Positions 33,605-45,930 are shown, counted from the stretch's first letter. The stretch is DNA of 64,000 nucleotides from Furcasterigmium furcatum (GCA_001599815.1 BCIA01000001.1:6096978-6160977), one strand, 5' to 3'. A program made the numbers and translations. The notes: a model not told the origin generated them from the sequence alone.

Positions 33605-34552
33605 GATGTCGAGGAAACTCGGCCGGGCGCGGGGCTAATCCCGAGCTGGGGCTGGGGTTCAAGGCAAGGTCGGATTGCGGTCGGATAGGCAGGGAATGGA
33701 CGGGCCGGCTGATATGTCCCAGCACCTTTACGGAGCTTTCGAAGGCTTGCACGGGTCGTCGAGTGGGATCAATGGACTCGAGTTGATGTAGAGTACGTGG
33801 TGGAGGTTGGTCTGCGATTGGGAGCTGCCTGCGAACCTTGGAAGGTGACGCTACTGGACGGGGCTGTTTTCGGGTAAGAATAGGAACGTGGCGCCTAGTC
33901 TTCTCAGTTGGAGAGCACTTGATGCTCAAAGTAGATTTCATGCTTTCTCTGTCCACATGGAATATTCTAGAATTAAAAACAAATTAACCCGTACTTAAAT
34001 ATACTAAATTAACATGAAAGCAGATTGGGACTGTAAATAATCTGAGGAAGCCGAGAATCTGCACATTAAAGCCTGCGTCTGGGTACCCCCCATCACGACC
34101 TAACATGCCTAGGTCCCTCCCCGTCGAGCTATGACGACGCCAGTTTGAAGCTCCCCAGCGGCGGTTCAGTTCCCTCGGCCACACTCGACCCACCAGTGCC
34201 ACCTCTCACTCCCAGGCAGTCGATGACAAGAAGTGCATCCCAATCCGCGGACAGTATCACGGAGCACAGCCAGCACAGCTCTGGTATCAATACATAGTCT
34301 ATGTCTCATATTTGGTACATACTCCAACGCCGCGGAACCGCGCATCGTTTACAAAAGTGGAGGTCTATCTGCTCTGACTGAGATGGAATGTGTCTTCTAT
34401 CAGGACGGAGAAAAGGGGGAACCGTCCGAAATGCTCCCTTTCCCCGTGCTCGTAATGCCCAATGTTGCCCATCTCGTTTTAGTACATGCCGCCCCGGGCA
34501 ATATGCCTTGGTGTGGATAAACAAAGGAAAGTGCCGTCGAGGCATGGACGTC
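33605..34552. other. Intergenic region (SNX4 promoter / MDM38 3' side)
   Basis: About 950 bp. Contains a short AT-rich stretch (33960-34015), too small to call a RIP-degraded element. No gene recognised. Confidence 0.5.
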
Positions 34553-36264
34553 TTACTCGTCCTTCTTCTTCTGGCTCTCGGCCTCGGCCTGCTTGCTGCG
34601 CGCCTGCAGCATCTCCTTCTCGGCGTCGGCAGCCTCCTTGACCTGGCTCTCGTCGACGGACTTGGCCTCGGCCGGGGGGTGGGCGGCCTCCTCCTTCTCG
34701 TCGATGTTGTCGACATCGCGGGGGGTGGCGTAGCCGGTGCTGGCGTTCTGCTCGTTCTGCACGTTCTCCTCCTCGATGAGCTCCTGCTGCTCCTTGAGGA
34801 CCTCCAGACGCTGCTTGTTGGTGGCAGCGCCCTCGGCCGTCTGGACCTCCAGGGTGATCTCGTGGAGGAGCTCGTCGGGGATGGAGGACAGCACGCCGAC
34901 GAGGGCGTCGATCTGGCTGGTGTTGCCGCCGGCGCCCTGGCCGTACATATAGGCATTGCTCAGGACGAGGATCGTCGAGGGGACGCCGTCCTTGAGTCTG
35001 AGGTCGAGCCACTGCTGGAGGTACTCCCTCATCCTCGCGGGCGAGACGCTCTGTGTGCGGATGCCACGGCTTGCGCAGGCCAGCTGCAGCTCGCCGGACG
35101 TGAGACTATCGACGCCCTCGTAGCTGATTGCCCTGTCGTCGCGCTTGATCTGCCTCATGCGGTGGCGAATCTGATACCGCAACATGTTGTCCGTACCAAA
35201 CGTGTTGAGGCTCATGTAGCGGCAGATGGAGACCAGCTGCGGCCTGGACAAGTTGTCCAGCGTCAGGTCGTCCTTGAACACCCGACAGGCTTTGATGACG
35301 TCTTCGTGGGTCGGGCTCTCTCCGGACGTGCGCAGCTTGCGGAAGAAGGTGGTGAACTCCTCCGTTTGAATCGCGGCTTGCGTCACTGGCAGCCCACTTT
35401 CTTTCAGACTGCTCTGCAGGAACTGGGAGACGTCCTTGCGGGTGGCCCGCAGCATCAATGCCTTTGCATCCTTGGACTTTTGGCCCTCGTAGGTGCTGGG
35501 CAGCAGGTTGGGGAAGAGCTTCAGCGCGACGGGCAGCAGCAGCTCGGCGAAGGGAACGATGAGGAAGACGGAGAAGGGGATGAGACGGCCGAGATCCTGG
35601 ACGGTGCGCTTCAGCTGCCTGTTCTCTCTCCTGCTGAGCTCATAGCCCGCAGCCATCTTGAGGGCGAGGCGTGTGCTGATCTTGACCTCGGTGGCCAGGA
35701 GCTTGGTTCCGTCCCAGTAGTGCTGCGCCTCCTTCTTGACCTTCTGCCAGACGGTAAGTTTCTTCTCGTCCTTCTTCACTTCCAACTTGTCGGCGGCTCC
35801 CTGCTTGGACGCGGCAAGGTCTGTCAGGCTGGCGTCGGAGTCGGCTGCGGCCGCCTTCTGGTCTGCTTGCGAGGGTGTCTTGGCAGCATCGTCCTTTGCG
35901 CTCGTCGAACCGGAGGAAGATTGGTTCGCTTTGGCTGCTGATGAGGACTCCTTCGGCAAGGGCTTCTTAGCCTCTTCGACGTTGAAGCCCGGGGGTGGGC
36001 CAGAGTTGGACTGTTGGTTGTGATGCTCCGTGCCCAGGTGGCGGACGGGGACGAGGATGGCCAGAGCCGAGGTCTTTCGAGGGAGGTGGCGAGCATGGCG
36101 ATTGAGCACGCCGGCGGCAAAAGCAGCGTTGGACAGAGCGCGCGCTGAAAGGGGGTCAGTATGGGAGCGTTGCGGAAGTTGCGGGCTCGGAGATAATGCT
36201 GACCGTTCCCTGCAAAGGGGTTTGCGACGACGGCCCGGCGGGCGAGGCTCGAAGGGGCGCTCAT
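34553..36264 (-). CDS. MDM38: LETM1-domain mitochondrial inner-membrane protein
   Basis: Yeast Mdm38 and human LETM1 support mitochondrial K+/H+ exchange, osmotic balance and membrane insertion of respiratory subunits. Exons (minus) 36204-36264 and 34553-36144 give about 550 aa. The start is the ATG at 36264. The N-terminus is basic, Ala/Arg-rich and lacks acidic residues, as expected for a mitochondrial presequence (MSAPSSLARRAVVANPFAGN, spliced to ARALSNAAFAAG). After a Ser/Ala-rich linker comes a helical region and the single membrane helix with the LETM1 signature (FSVFLIVPFAELLLPVALKL, then FPNLLPSTY). The matrix LETM1 ribosome-binding-like domain extends to about 430, and an acidic coiled-coil tail follows. 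It is divergent from ADK2. Confidence 0.93.
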
Positions 36265-37728
36265 CACGAAAATGAAGCCGAGGGAGTGAAAAGGAACGTT
36301 GTTGCTACCGGGATGGAAGTGTCATGGAGAACCGGGTTGATGTGGACTCGGAGTTGATGATGGAACAGGGAGGGAATGGAGTGGGATAGAAAGATTCGGC
36401 AGTCGCTCAGCTGGACCTTGTCGTGTCAAAAGTGCTTAGTTCATCATGGAGGGTTGGACGACGCAAGACGAATCGAATGGATGGATTCTCGCCTCCGGCT
36501 CTCCGATAGATCCCTTCCGTTTGGGCCTTGGCACGTCTACGACGCATTCGGGGCGACGCTAGAGCGACTCGGGCCTCGCAATGCGACCCAAGTCACGTGC
36601 AATCTCCCGCTGAGGTGCTTACGTACGCTAGAAGTCCCTGCCCCCGAGTTCGGTGATTTCGGGGTTTGTTGAGGGGGATTTGATCACCGCTGACGGCGTC
36701 CCCAGTTGAACACGGACAGCAGTGTCGAGGATCAACAGCTCGGATTCAGAGGGGCTGTGTTTAGTTTGAGTCCGTCGATAGAGATCGACTGACGTGTTCA
36801 GACACGTCGTCCAACTCGGTCAGCAGGCTTTCGTCAGCCCGATCTTCAAGGAGTTGCCCTCTGGATAGCAAGCTGGCTGGCTGGCTGAGTTGGCCCTCAC
36901 GGAGGCATCACAGACAACTTACCCCGGGACAGATTGACACATGTTCCCGGGGCTCGCTAGGACAGCTTACAGTCCGCACACAGTCCTCGAAGAAAACAAT
37001 CTACTTTGAAGCACATAGAATGTGAACATGGCTCGCTGGAGGCAGACTCCAAGCCTCAATGCCCTGGCCTGGCAGGCCCCTGGGGGAGGAGCACACTGGG
37101 ATCTTCAGCGGCGACAGCGCAATTGGTGAGTGAGACAGCGCTGTGCCACCTGGCGAACAGGGTCCCGTCCTGTCCGTGCATTCCATCCCCGCCACCCACG
37201 CGCGCCCTTGCCCTTCAACGGTCCTGGCCTTGGCTCAACAATCCGACCCACGGCCACGGATCGGAGCCGATCAACATCGAGCCCAGGGCATCCCCAAGTC
37301 CTAGACCAAGTCCAAGCCCAGCCTGCAGTAGCACCACCACCACCGGATTGCCGGAACACCTCTACACCAGTCCAGGCTGACCTCTCCGCATACTTGCTCC
37401 TCGGTACTTCACTACTTCTCCTCGGTACTCTGCTTCTCCTCTTCCAACTATTTATCTTCCCCGTCAACCTTGTAATTCCGTCGCCCAACCCTACCTACGA
37501 TCATGCTCTGATTCCTCGTGCGACTTGCTTCAAGGGTCCCGCCATTGCGAACTGCTGGTTGCATTTTCTCCCCCCGCGCGCGCCCATCGAACGATCGACC
37601 CGACCGCCCACGAGCCAGACACACGACCTCCCTAATTGAGGTGCCTCGGCGCAATTCCCGACCGCCATCTTGCCTCGCCACCTTCCATCGATTGTTCGCC
37701 ATTCTTCATCAGACCGTATAGCCATACT
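36265..37728. other. Divergent intergenic region (MDM38 / ADK2)
   Basis: About 1.46 kb. Open frames between 37000 and 37640 are C/T-rich leader sequence without domain character. A (CTGG)n-like run lies at about 36867-36885. No gene recognised. Confidence 0.55.
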
Positions 37729-38608
37729 ATGAGACTTCGGAGAGCCGCCCGCGTTATTCTTGTTGGTGCGCCCGGTGTCGGAAAGGGAACACAGTCTGAG
37801 CGACTCCTCCAACGCTTTCCCCAGCTCCAGTCCGTGAGCACGGGAGACCTGCTTCGCAGCAATGTCAAGGCCAGGACACCACTCGGTAGGTCGAATATTA
37901 CCTCAGAACACGCCACCACACCAATGCGCCAGGCGCTGACCACCCCTCCCAACAGGTATCAAGGTCGAGAGCACGATCAAGTCCGGCGGCCTCGTCGCCG
38001 ACGACCTGATCATGCGCCTCATCTCCAACGAGCTCTACAAAAACGGCTGGCTGCGCACCGGCGCCAAGCCCAAGATCATGACCCTCTCCTCCGCCTCCGC
38101 CGCCGCAGAGCCGGCTGCCTTCCCGGAGGCGCCCCTCGACGAGTTCATCACCACCTCCGACCTCGAAACCCACGCGCCCCCGACGGCATCCGAAGACCCC
38201 TCCGCCTCCTTCATCCTCGACGGCTTCCCCCGCACCGCGGTCCAGGCTGAGACCTGCGACAAGATCATCCCCATCAACCTCGTCGTCAACCTCAAGACCC
38301 CCTTCAACGTCATCGTCGACCGCATCTCTAGCCGCTGGGTCCACGAGCCCTCGGGCCGCGTCTACAACACCTCCTTCAACGCCCCCCGTGTCCCCGGCCA
38401 CGACGACGTCACCGGCGAGCCCCTCATGCAGCGCCCCGACGACACGGAGGAGGTCTACCGCGAGCGCTACCGCAAGTTCCAGCAGACCAGCGAGCCGCTC
38501 CTCGAGCACTACGCCAAGAAGGGCGTGCTGTGGGAGGTCGAGGGCATGAGCAGCGACGAGATCACGCCGAAGCTGTATCGCGAGTTCGAGCGGCGCTTCG
38601 TGGAATAG
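37729..38608 (+). CDS. ADK2: Mitochondrial GTP:AMP phosphotransferase (adenylate kinase 3 type)
   Basis: Transfers phosphate from GTP to AMP in the mitochondrial matrix. Exons 37729-37885 and 37956-38608, about 269 aa. The P-loop GAPGVGKGTQS begins near residue 13, preceded by a short basic leader (MRLRRAARV). STGDLLRSN and ESTIKSGGLVADDL form the nucleoside monophosphate site. FILDGFPRT and the LID opening RWVHEPSGRVYN are intact. The LID has no zinc cysteines. Unusually, about 50 Ala/Pro/Ser-rich residues (about 38060-38205) separate NGWL from SFILDGFPRT, where family members known to me have only a few. Convergent with the ERD2-like gene. Confidence 0.92.
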
Positions 38609-39297
38609 GCGCGTCGTCGGCCGCTCGGTCTTCTGTACCATGATTTTCCAGTCTCCTTTCATGATGAGGGTTTCCCAGATGGCGTACCGCCTGCCCGTTC
38701 GCGGCTGGGCTGGCTGGCTGGTGTTTGTCTCTTCTCCCATATATCCTATACTTACCTAGGGTTCGGGTCGGCTGTCTTCTGGCGTTACAATGCAGGGCTT
38801 AGGGCCTTCTGCTAGGCGTTTTTGATCAATTATGGATTTCCTTCGTCAATTGTATATATACTCATTGGGCTTGATAGGGATGGAAGGAGGTTAAATCCCC
38901 CGACCTCTGGCGTCGGGCATAGAGGACGTCGAGAAATCACGTTTTCTGGGTTCCATGCTACAACTGCTGGAAACATCACCTCCTTCATTCCCTAATATAC
39001 CTACGATTATCCTTACCTTGATCATGCATATTTACTTGACCTGGAAGTGAGCCTTTATTCGAGACACCTATTCGACGAACACGTCGGAACACGGAGGAGA
39101 TCGTAACTGTCAAAAAGTATCTTTCGCTGATGATATACAAAAAGTGCAAGAAACCCCACCCGTTCGTTCCCAATCCGTGGCTGGCCCCCCCGCCAGGGCC
39201 TCCCGTCAGTGTCGTGTGCCTCAATTTGCTGCATGCATGTCATGTTTATGTGCCCAGGTCGTCACCAATGAATGCACTCTGAGTGGTCGGCGGCACC
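38609..39297. other. Convergent intergenic region (ADK2 / ERD2-like)
   Basis: About 690 bp with both 3' UTRs, AT-richer than the flanking exons. No gene or RNA recognised. Confidence 0.55.
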
Positions 39298-40563
39298 TCA
39301 GGTGTCACGCCACTCCTGGCCACTCTGGATGCCGCTGGGCGCATTTGTCCCGTTCGCGTTGCTCGAGGAGCCCCCAGCAACAACATCGTCATCGTCATCG
39401 AGCACCCTGGCAAGCTCATCGGGGTCCTTCATCTTGGCATCGGGCTCAATGGCATCCTCAAAGTCGGCGTGCTCGCGGTTCTCCCGCTCGGTATCGAAGA
39501 CGCCATCGTCGGCGCTCACGGAGATGCCGCGGGCACCCCACTTGGGACGGCCGTTGTTGTTGCGGCTGCCGGACTGGCTGCCCTGGCCCAGCGCAGGGGC
39601 GCTCTCCTCGTCGTCGTCCGAGAGGGTGTTGTCGTTGCGGTTGCCGAAGATGCGGTGGATCAGCCAGCCGCGACGCATGTCATCGGCATCGACGATGCCG
39701 CCGTTGCGGAGCTTGACGCGCTGGCGGGTGTAGTATACCCAGGCGAAGTCGATGTACAGCGCCGTCTGGATGATGCCGAAGATGACGGAGACGGCGTTGG
39801 GAGGACGGTCCGCCATGTCAAACTCGCGGGTGATCCAGCCCAGCACGTACAAGCCACGGTATGAGCCGAGGGCGATGAGGTAGAACGAGTCGATGACGGT
39901 GGGGACAGTCGTCTGGCGGAGGAGAAGGAGCTGGGGCAGGATGCAGAAAGCTTCGAGGATCTGCGAGAAGTCCCAGATCCACTGTGAAAGGGTGTTAGCA
40001 ATTGGGAGGTTTGTACAGCGTTTTGGGATGCAGGGAACACCTACCACGAACATGCTCCAGTGCGCCTTGGGCTCGAGGATGAGCATGGCAAGGGGCGAGA
40101 GCAGCAGAGAGCCGCCGAGGACACCGGCGCCGACCTTCCAGGACAGCTCGCGCTCGCGAGAGCGAGGGTAGATCCACTGCATGATGCCACATGTATAGAA
40201 GGATGACAAGATGTAGAAGATCTTGAAGAAGCGGTTCCAGAGGAACTGCTCTGCGAAGAGGTCGGTGTACCTCGTGCAGAAGACGAGGGTATAAAGGACC
40301 TGGGTGATGAGGGAGACACCTGTCGGCCCTGGTTAGTTGTCTGTCTCGGCAAGGAGTTGGTCGCGTGGACGGCGGATGGCGAGATGGACTTACCCTCAGC
40401 GCTCCTGTTGCGATGGATCGCGAAGAGGAGGATGCATTTCGAGGCGAGGTGGGAGCAGTCGCCCAGGAGTCGGAAGACCTAGAAGAGTACCACCGTCAGC
40501 TTTCATGGCAGGCCCCCGTGGAGATGGCGCAAGTCGGGCTTCACGCACGTTGAAGGCGGTCAT
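39298..40563 (-). CDS. ERD2: ER lumen protein-retaining receptor family, long form
   Basis: Seven-helix K/HDEL-receptor family protein, about 352 aa. Exons (minus) 40549-40563 (15 nt), 40394-40478, 40045-40319 and 39298-39981. The N-terminus MTAFNVFRLLGDCSHLASK matches Erd2 helix 1. CTRYTDLF contains the conserved Arg of the receptor pocket, and YRGLYVLGWI corresponds to the YR..Y.FNWI region. Unlike the roughly 215-residue canonical receptor, it has a hydrophilic acidic tail of about 120 residues (from RRGWLIHRIFGNR). It may be the second, long ERD2-like paralogue seen in filamentous fungi rather than the main HDEL receptor, so retrieval function is inferred. Confidence 0.87.
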
Positions 40564-41807
40564 GTTGCTCGTGTGGGAGCTCCGATTGTCGCGAGGAGCT
40601 AACCGTAGCTTATCGCGTGCTCGTTACACGGTGGCCGGATGAGTCGCGGTCGTACGCCTAGTACTGCGACACGTCGCTCGGTGATGGTGCTGCTATCGAG
40701 CAGGTGCAATTGCCGCAGTGTGTCGGCGGCGATGATAATGTTGCGTTGTTTGGGTGGAGGGGAGAGGATAGATGGGGTGAGGCAGAGCTCCGGTATCGTT
40801 GGATCGACCCAGGACAAGGCAGACAGATAGAGAGAGGCCCGAGGACGTGGAGCTTGCGTAAGGGCTGTCGGGTGCGCTTCCGCCCCTCCCCGCTCCACTA
40901 CTCCGCAGTGTCCAGCGGGGAGCTCTTTCCTCGGGGCCTGACATGGACCACTCACGTGCAATGAGGTGACCAGTGCTGGGCGAAGAGGAACGCTTATGAC
41001 TTGTAAGCCAAATGATCGCTATGCGTTTCAGAAACCAGGTGGTTCTAGGTACCTATTTATGGCTGAGTCGCATTCGACGTATAAATCGCCCACCTTCCAT
41101 CCTCGAGTTGCATGACTCTCGAGATCATTGTCACTATCCCTTCTGACAGTCGGCAGGTTCTTGAGAACTTGGACCCTCCATCTATTAACATGGATTGGGT
41201 CTGGGAGGATAGTGTGCCATGATCTCAGAGACACCAAACACCACGCCATGATCAATTGAGACGCCGCAACCGGTACCTGAAGATCAGGACACAGATGTCA
41301 ACGCGCCCACCGCCAGACACCGGAAGACAATGAATGCCCCTGTGCTATTTCGGGGTGCTGCCGTCTTGGCAGCGAGGGCGGCTTTGGGGAATGGATAGCA
41401 TTGTCTCCGTTCACTCGAATCCCATTTTGCAAAACATCGATGGGTAATAGTAAGCATCCCTCTCTGGCGTGAGACAGCGGAATCCTCGCGCGTCCAATTG
41501 AACCGAGACTTCCGTGAACGGGGCGCTCCTGCCAGAGGATGACGTCTGCCTTGGCTTGTGCAGGGACTGAAATGGATCCAGACCCTAGAAAGCTGTGCCG
41601 CTTCAGCGGAAGATCACCATCTCAGGCCACTGGAACTTTATGCTGGTCGATCACTGAGCTTAGCTTACGCGCGTCTCCGTCCCCGGATCTGGGGATTCTC
41701 GTACTAAATCCGTTGACAATTACCTTTCTGGTAAGCCCGGAGATGCCATCGCTTGTTTCTTCATCATCCGACCATCCGCCTCCGCCAGGGCCAATCCAAC
41801 CAGCAAG
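40564..41807. other. Divergent intergenic region (ERD2-like / LicD)
   Basis: About 1.24 kb. Contains a TAGGTACCTA copy at about 41047-41056. An open frame at 41539-41811 overlaps the LicD start in another frame and looks like leader sequence. No gene recognised. Confidence 0.55.
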
Positions 41808-42845
41808 ATGAAGCTGGAGGGCATCACGACGTTATCGTTATGGCTGTTAAGCCAAGCGGCCGGCGCGTTCGGCGGGAAGTATGAGGTCCCAAACAGGTTT
41901 GATGGGATAAGACTGAAGCCTGGGAAATACTTCCGTGAGTCTTCCTCAGAACCCCTGGGTCCATTGAGTGAGGTGTGCTGACATTTCCTGCAGGCGAGTC
42001 AACGTACGCCATCCTCAGAGATCATGGCTCTTCCGTATGAGAGACGCCTCATTACTAACTAGACGTAGGTTTAACATGCACTACGATGGGCGATTCGCAG
42101 TCGGCCCCCTCGAGACGGCAGACCAGAAAGCCGCCCTTCGGGTTCTGATACAGACTTACCTCGCCACGTTCCGAGACCTCGGGATCCAGACCTGGATCAT
42201 GCACGGAAGCCTCCTCGGATGGTGGTGGAATAAGCAGGTCCTCCCTTGGGACGACGATGCCGATGTCATGATCACCGAGCCCGGCATTTATTTCCTGGCG
42301 GCATATTACAACATGACCACCTATTACTACAAATACTCGGCCATCCCGGAGGGTCGGTCGTTTCTGCTGGACATCAACCCTCACTATACGGACCGGGGCG
42401 AGGATGACACGCTCAACGTCGTGGATGCCAGGTGGATTGACATGGAGAACGGACTTTTCATCGACATCACCGCGGCGAGATACGACCTCACTCATCCCGA
42501 GGGCGAGGGCATGATGGCTTCCAAGGACGGACACGAGTTCAGGGTACGCAGCCTTGCCTTGGGAAACTGTGATTGCCACTGACGGACACAGGACACGTAC
42601 CTCTTCCCGCTGATCGACGCGAAATTTGAAGGGGTCGACGTCAAGATCCCATTCAAGTACCGCGACTTTCTCGTCTCCGAGTACGGGGAGACAGCATTGA
42701 CGAGCAAAGAATTCAGAGGGTAAGGAAGGACACATGCACCCGCACTATCATCTATGACTGGACCTGACAAGACCGTCGCAGTCACCACTTCGATGACGAA
42801 AAGCTTGAATGGATATCTGACGAGGAGAATCACGCGGATCTATGA
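41808..42845 (+). CDS. LicD-family protein (fukutin-like transferase fold)
   Basis: Secretory protein of about 267 aa in the LicD/FKTN nucleotidyltransferase-like family; bacterial LicD transfers phosphocholine and fungal members are linked to cell-wall glycan modification. Exons 41808-41934, 41994-42003 (10 nt), 42069-42543, 42592-42719 and 42782-42845 join in frame. A signal peptide or anchor covers residues 1-23. The micro-exon is needed to read KYFRESTFNMHYDGRF across the first junctions. The family core is MHGSLLGWWWNKQVLPWDDDADVMI, with the DDDAD metal site. ARWIDMENGLFIDITA and the Cys-free C-terminal part follow. All introns have plausible branch sites. It is single-copy here and its substrate is unknown. 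Confidence 0.85.
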
Positions 42846-43654
42846 TTAAAGGGCCGCACAAGGGCTGCGCATGGGACAAGGCGTTATGGTTATTGGATGG
42901 CGTTACAGGCGGCGGCCCGGCTGGTTTGGAATACAATGCATTTTACAGGGCGGTAGCGCCAAGCGGCATGCTTCAGGTACCTGATGTCTTGCACAGATAG
43001 AGCGGCATCGACATCGAGATATCATGTGGAATTCTCGTGGGCCGTGAAGGGGTGATAGGAGGGATGGGCGCCCACCTCAACAGGCCCAAGTCGACCAGGC
43101 TTCAGATCGAGCCTCAGATAATATGGGATGACCTCTCTCGGAACTTCAGAAAACTGAGATGGCGTCCTATTCAGCTGGGGATATTTCCAAGGACTGCCTG
43201 ATCAACTTCAAGTAGTTTGAAAAAACACCTATTTCGATAGCAATACAACCGAACCGGCCATGTATTTGGCGACCCTTTTTGCCTGGGTACGGTGCATTTA
43301 TTGCGTGAAGTCTTGCTTCCGAGTTCCACTTCTGTGACCCCGTTCAAGAAGTTCGGCGTTTGTGTGTCAGCGGCCCCGGACTCTCGTCCAGCGGGCACCG
43401 ACAGCGGCGGGGGNTGTCAGTCCAGGGCCTTGCACTGGCGTGGCAGGGGCATGCTTCCAACACCTCATGCGGGGCACCCACTGAAACGCGTCCTCCGAAG
43501 CATCAAACGCGTCCACACCAAAAGCTTGGCACTTCAACTTCAACAACGTCACCAAACGTGTCCACGGCGTCGCAAATGCGATAGCTCCCGCAACCGACCT
43601 CGTTACGAATCGTCACCGCATCTCTCGTATCTGTCCATCGGAGAGACCGACACC
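42846..43654. other. Intergenic region (LicD / kinetochore gene) with ambiguous base
   Basis: About 810 bp; the base at 43414 is unresolved. Frames crossing it are not credible. It should contain the promoter of the downstream gene. Confidence 0.5.
43414..43414. other. Ambiguous base N
   Basis: Unresolved base in the intergenic region upstream of the Ame1-like gene. Confidence 0.95.
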
Positions 43655-45649
43655 ATGGCGAGTAAGTTCTCCCCTTCTTGCAACCTTCATCCACCGCAAC
43701 TGACCATGTCAATAGCTCGCGCTGAGCGCATGAAGGATCGCATCCGAGGCGCAGGGTAAGAAAACAATCCAAAGAAGCAACTCGGCAAATATTGACATAG
43801 TGCGCCCAGTCACGGCCAAGTTGGTGAAGTGTCCTTCAACATCGACTTCGGGGAAGAGAACGACACCACATCGGAAGAGGGCTCTCCAGAGAGCACGTCA
43901 AAAACACCGACTGCTCCCACGAACAAGCCCGCATCGAGCGCCAGAAGTCATACTCAGTCCTCACCTTCGGAGCCGCGGACAGCCGTCAAGACAGTACAAC
44001 ATACAGCTGCCCCGGCCCCGCCATCTAGTGGTAGACCGGATCCTTACGAGCTTCGAGAGAGTACACCACAGCCCACAACAGCCATTGAAGATGACGAGGA
44101 TGATTTGGCGCTTCCGGTCGCTCAGTCGACCATTCTTCGCTCAGCGAGATCCATGGCATCGAGGAGCTCGGTTACTATAGTGGAAGAGGTCTCTGAGAGC
44201 CCGATCAAGGCCCCGGGGACTGGCCAACGGCGCAGGGTTGGGGCTCACAATGTATCCAGCTCGGCTATGAGGTTACAGCAAGTCATGGAGGCGGAAGACG
44301 ACGAGAATGAGGCCGATCCGCTGTCTTCACCATCGGAGCAGCGGACACAACGAGCGCGGGTCAGTTTGGGTCGTCCTAAGCGAAGCCCCCTGGCAGCCGA
44401 AGCAGACGAGCCTGATGAGTTGTCGCCCGAGCAAACAATACGCTCTAAGAGGCCGCGAACTCAGGTCTCTCCCGAGCTTTCCTCGCCGCCGAAGCAGAGG
44501 CAGGCGGATCCCAAACCAATTGCAGCCCAAGCAGAGTCGGAAGCCACCATAGTTTCCTCGCCATTGCAGCGCAAGCGAGGAAAAACGAGGCGCAGTCCGA
44601 GGACATCACGGCCAGTTGAGGCAGTTGTGGAAGAGGAACCTTCCGCGGTAACTGAAGAAGCAGATGACCCAGAACCTGAACCGGCACCAAAGCGCCGTCG
44701 AAAAGAGAAGACGGGTCCGGCGAAACAGAAGCAAGGCCGGCCAAAAGCCTCCAGCAAGAACGCCGAGGAGGCGCGGGATTCGGGTGACAAGCCTGCGAAG
44801 AACCCCAGGCGGAAAAAGTCTGTTGCGGAGGCTGGCGGCAACGACATTGTCATCCACGCTCAGCGTTTTACCAAACGGCGGCGGGTGGCCGAGGGCGAAG
44901 ACCCGGACTTCGACATCATCACCGCCGAGATTCCCTTCGCGAAGCGTGCCGGAGTCAACTGCATCGATGTTCTCTCTTCCATGTGCGGGGATGTGATTGA
45001 CGCTGCCATGGAGACGCTGCAAGGAAGCAAGAGGCACGCGGTCGACGCTGCTTCGCGGAGGGAGATCAAGGTCAAGTCTCACGCGCTCGAGGCGTTCCAG
45101 GCGGAACTGCAACACCGCTTCTTGGGCCATGTAAGTCACCTTTATTTCGTTCCCGGCTAGATCTAGGCTAACATTGTGTCAGACCATCTATGTAGACCAC
45201 ATGCACTCGCTACGCCAACGTGTCAGGAGTGAGCAGAAGGAGAAGTCGATGCTGCGGGACGAGATAATGCGAATCCGGGCAGAGCGAGAGCATGTCGCGG
45301 TCCGCAAGGATGCAATCAGGGCCAAGCATGAGAAACGACGAGAAGAGACTATGGTATGTTGGCCCCTGATGCTCACTCTGGAAGATGTGGTGCTCTAACA
45401 CCATTGCAGAGTCAACTCGACCTCTCGTCCGCCCTACACGACATCGACCTAGCTGTTGACCGGGGCAAGCAGGCAGACGACCTCTCACCGGCGAAGGAGA
45501 AGAAGGCAGACCTGGCGAACCTTGAGCTCCTGGTGTCACGTTTAGCGGAGCAGGCTTCGGCGAAGAGTGATACTGGCGGATCATTGAGCCAGTTGAGGGA
45601 GTTCAATGCCTTTCTGGAGCGGGCAGCAGCGGCCCTGGAGGGTCGGTAG
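43655..45649 (+). CDS. AME1: Probable inner kinetochore protein, CENP-U/Ame1-like
   Basis: About 595 aa from exons 43655-43661 (7 nt), 43716-43755, 43801-45130, 45183-45353 and 45410-45649. The N-terminus, MATRAERMKDRIRGAGAP, then SFNIDFGEEND, recalls the short basic Mis12-binding N-terminus of Ame1. A long disordered, Ser/Pro- and Lys/Arg-rich middle with nuclear-localisation-like clusters follows. The C-terminal third (from about residue 365, PFAKRAGVNCIDVLSSMC) is helical and coiled-coil, with LHDIDLAVDRGKQ and a final helix FNAFLERAAAALEGR, as in the AME1/CENP-U family. In yeast Ame1-Okp1 links centromeric chromatin to Mis12. Assignment rests on architecture and remembered motifs and could instead be another nuclear coiled-coil protein. 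Confidence 0.65.
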
Positions 45650-45930
45650 GACCTTGTTAGGATGGATGAGCTATGAACTAACGATAATCACGACATGACA
45701 TGACTCTCCGGGAATATCGGCGCGATGCAGCGGGGTGTATGCTACATCGGCATTGAGTGCAGCCGTGGCAATACCAGACATGGCAATCTTCCTTCTGGCT
45801 GTATGACTTTGATACAATAATGTACACTTAGTACAGAGGACTCCCATGTCCCTATCCCACCGCCGCGGCAGCATGCCTAGCGTGCTCATTCTGATATCGA
45901 TCGCGGGTCTCTGTTCACCCTCCCACGGCG

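Noticed and set aside
33960..34015. AT-rich patch considered as a RIP-degraded transposon
   Set aside because: Only about 55 bp, no coding remnant or repeat ends.
34388..35941. 517-codon plus-strand ORF opposite MDM38
   Set aside because: Leu/Gly/Ala/Val-rich shadow with no start context or domain; MDM38 has clear LETM1 motifs on the other strand.
37130..37639. 169-codon plus-strand ORF before ADK2
   Set aside because: C/T-rich leader sequence; Pro/Ser/Thr-rich without domain.
42035..42068. GTATGA (42035) as the donor in the LicD gene, giving a 41-nt exon 2
   Set aside because: It leaves the wrong phase for the next exon and would meet TAA immediately; the GTACGC donor at 42004 fits.
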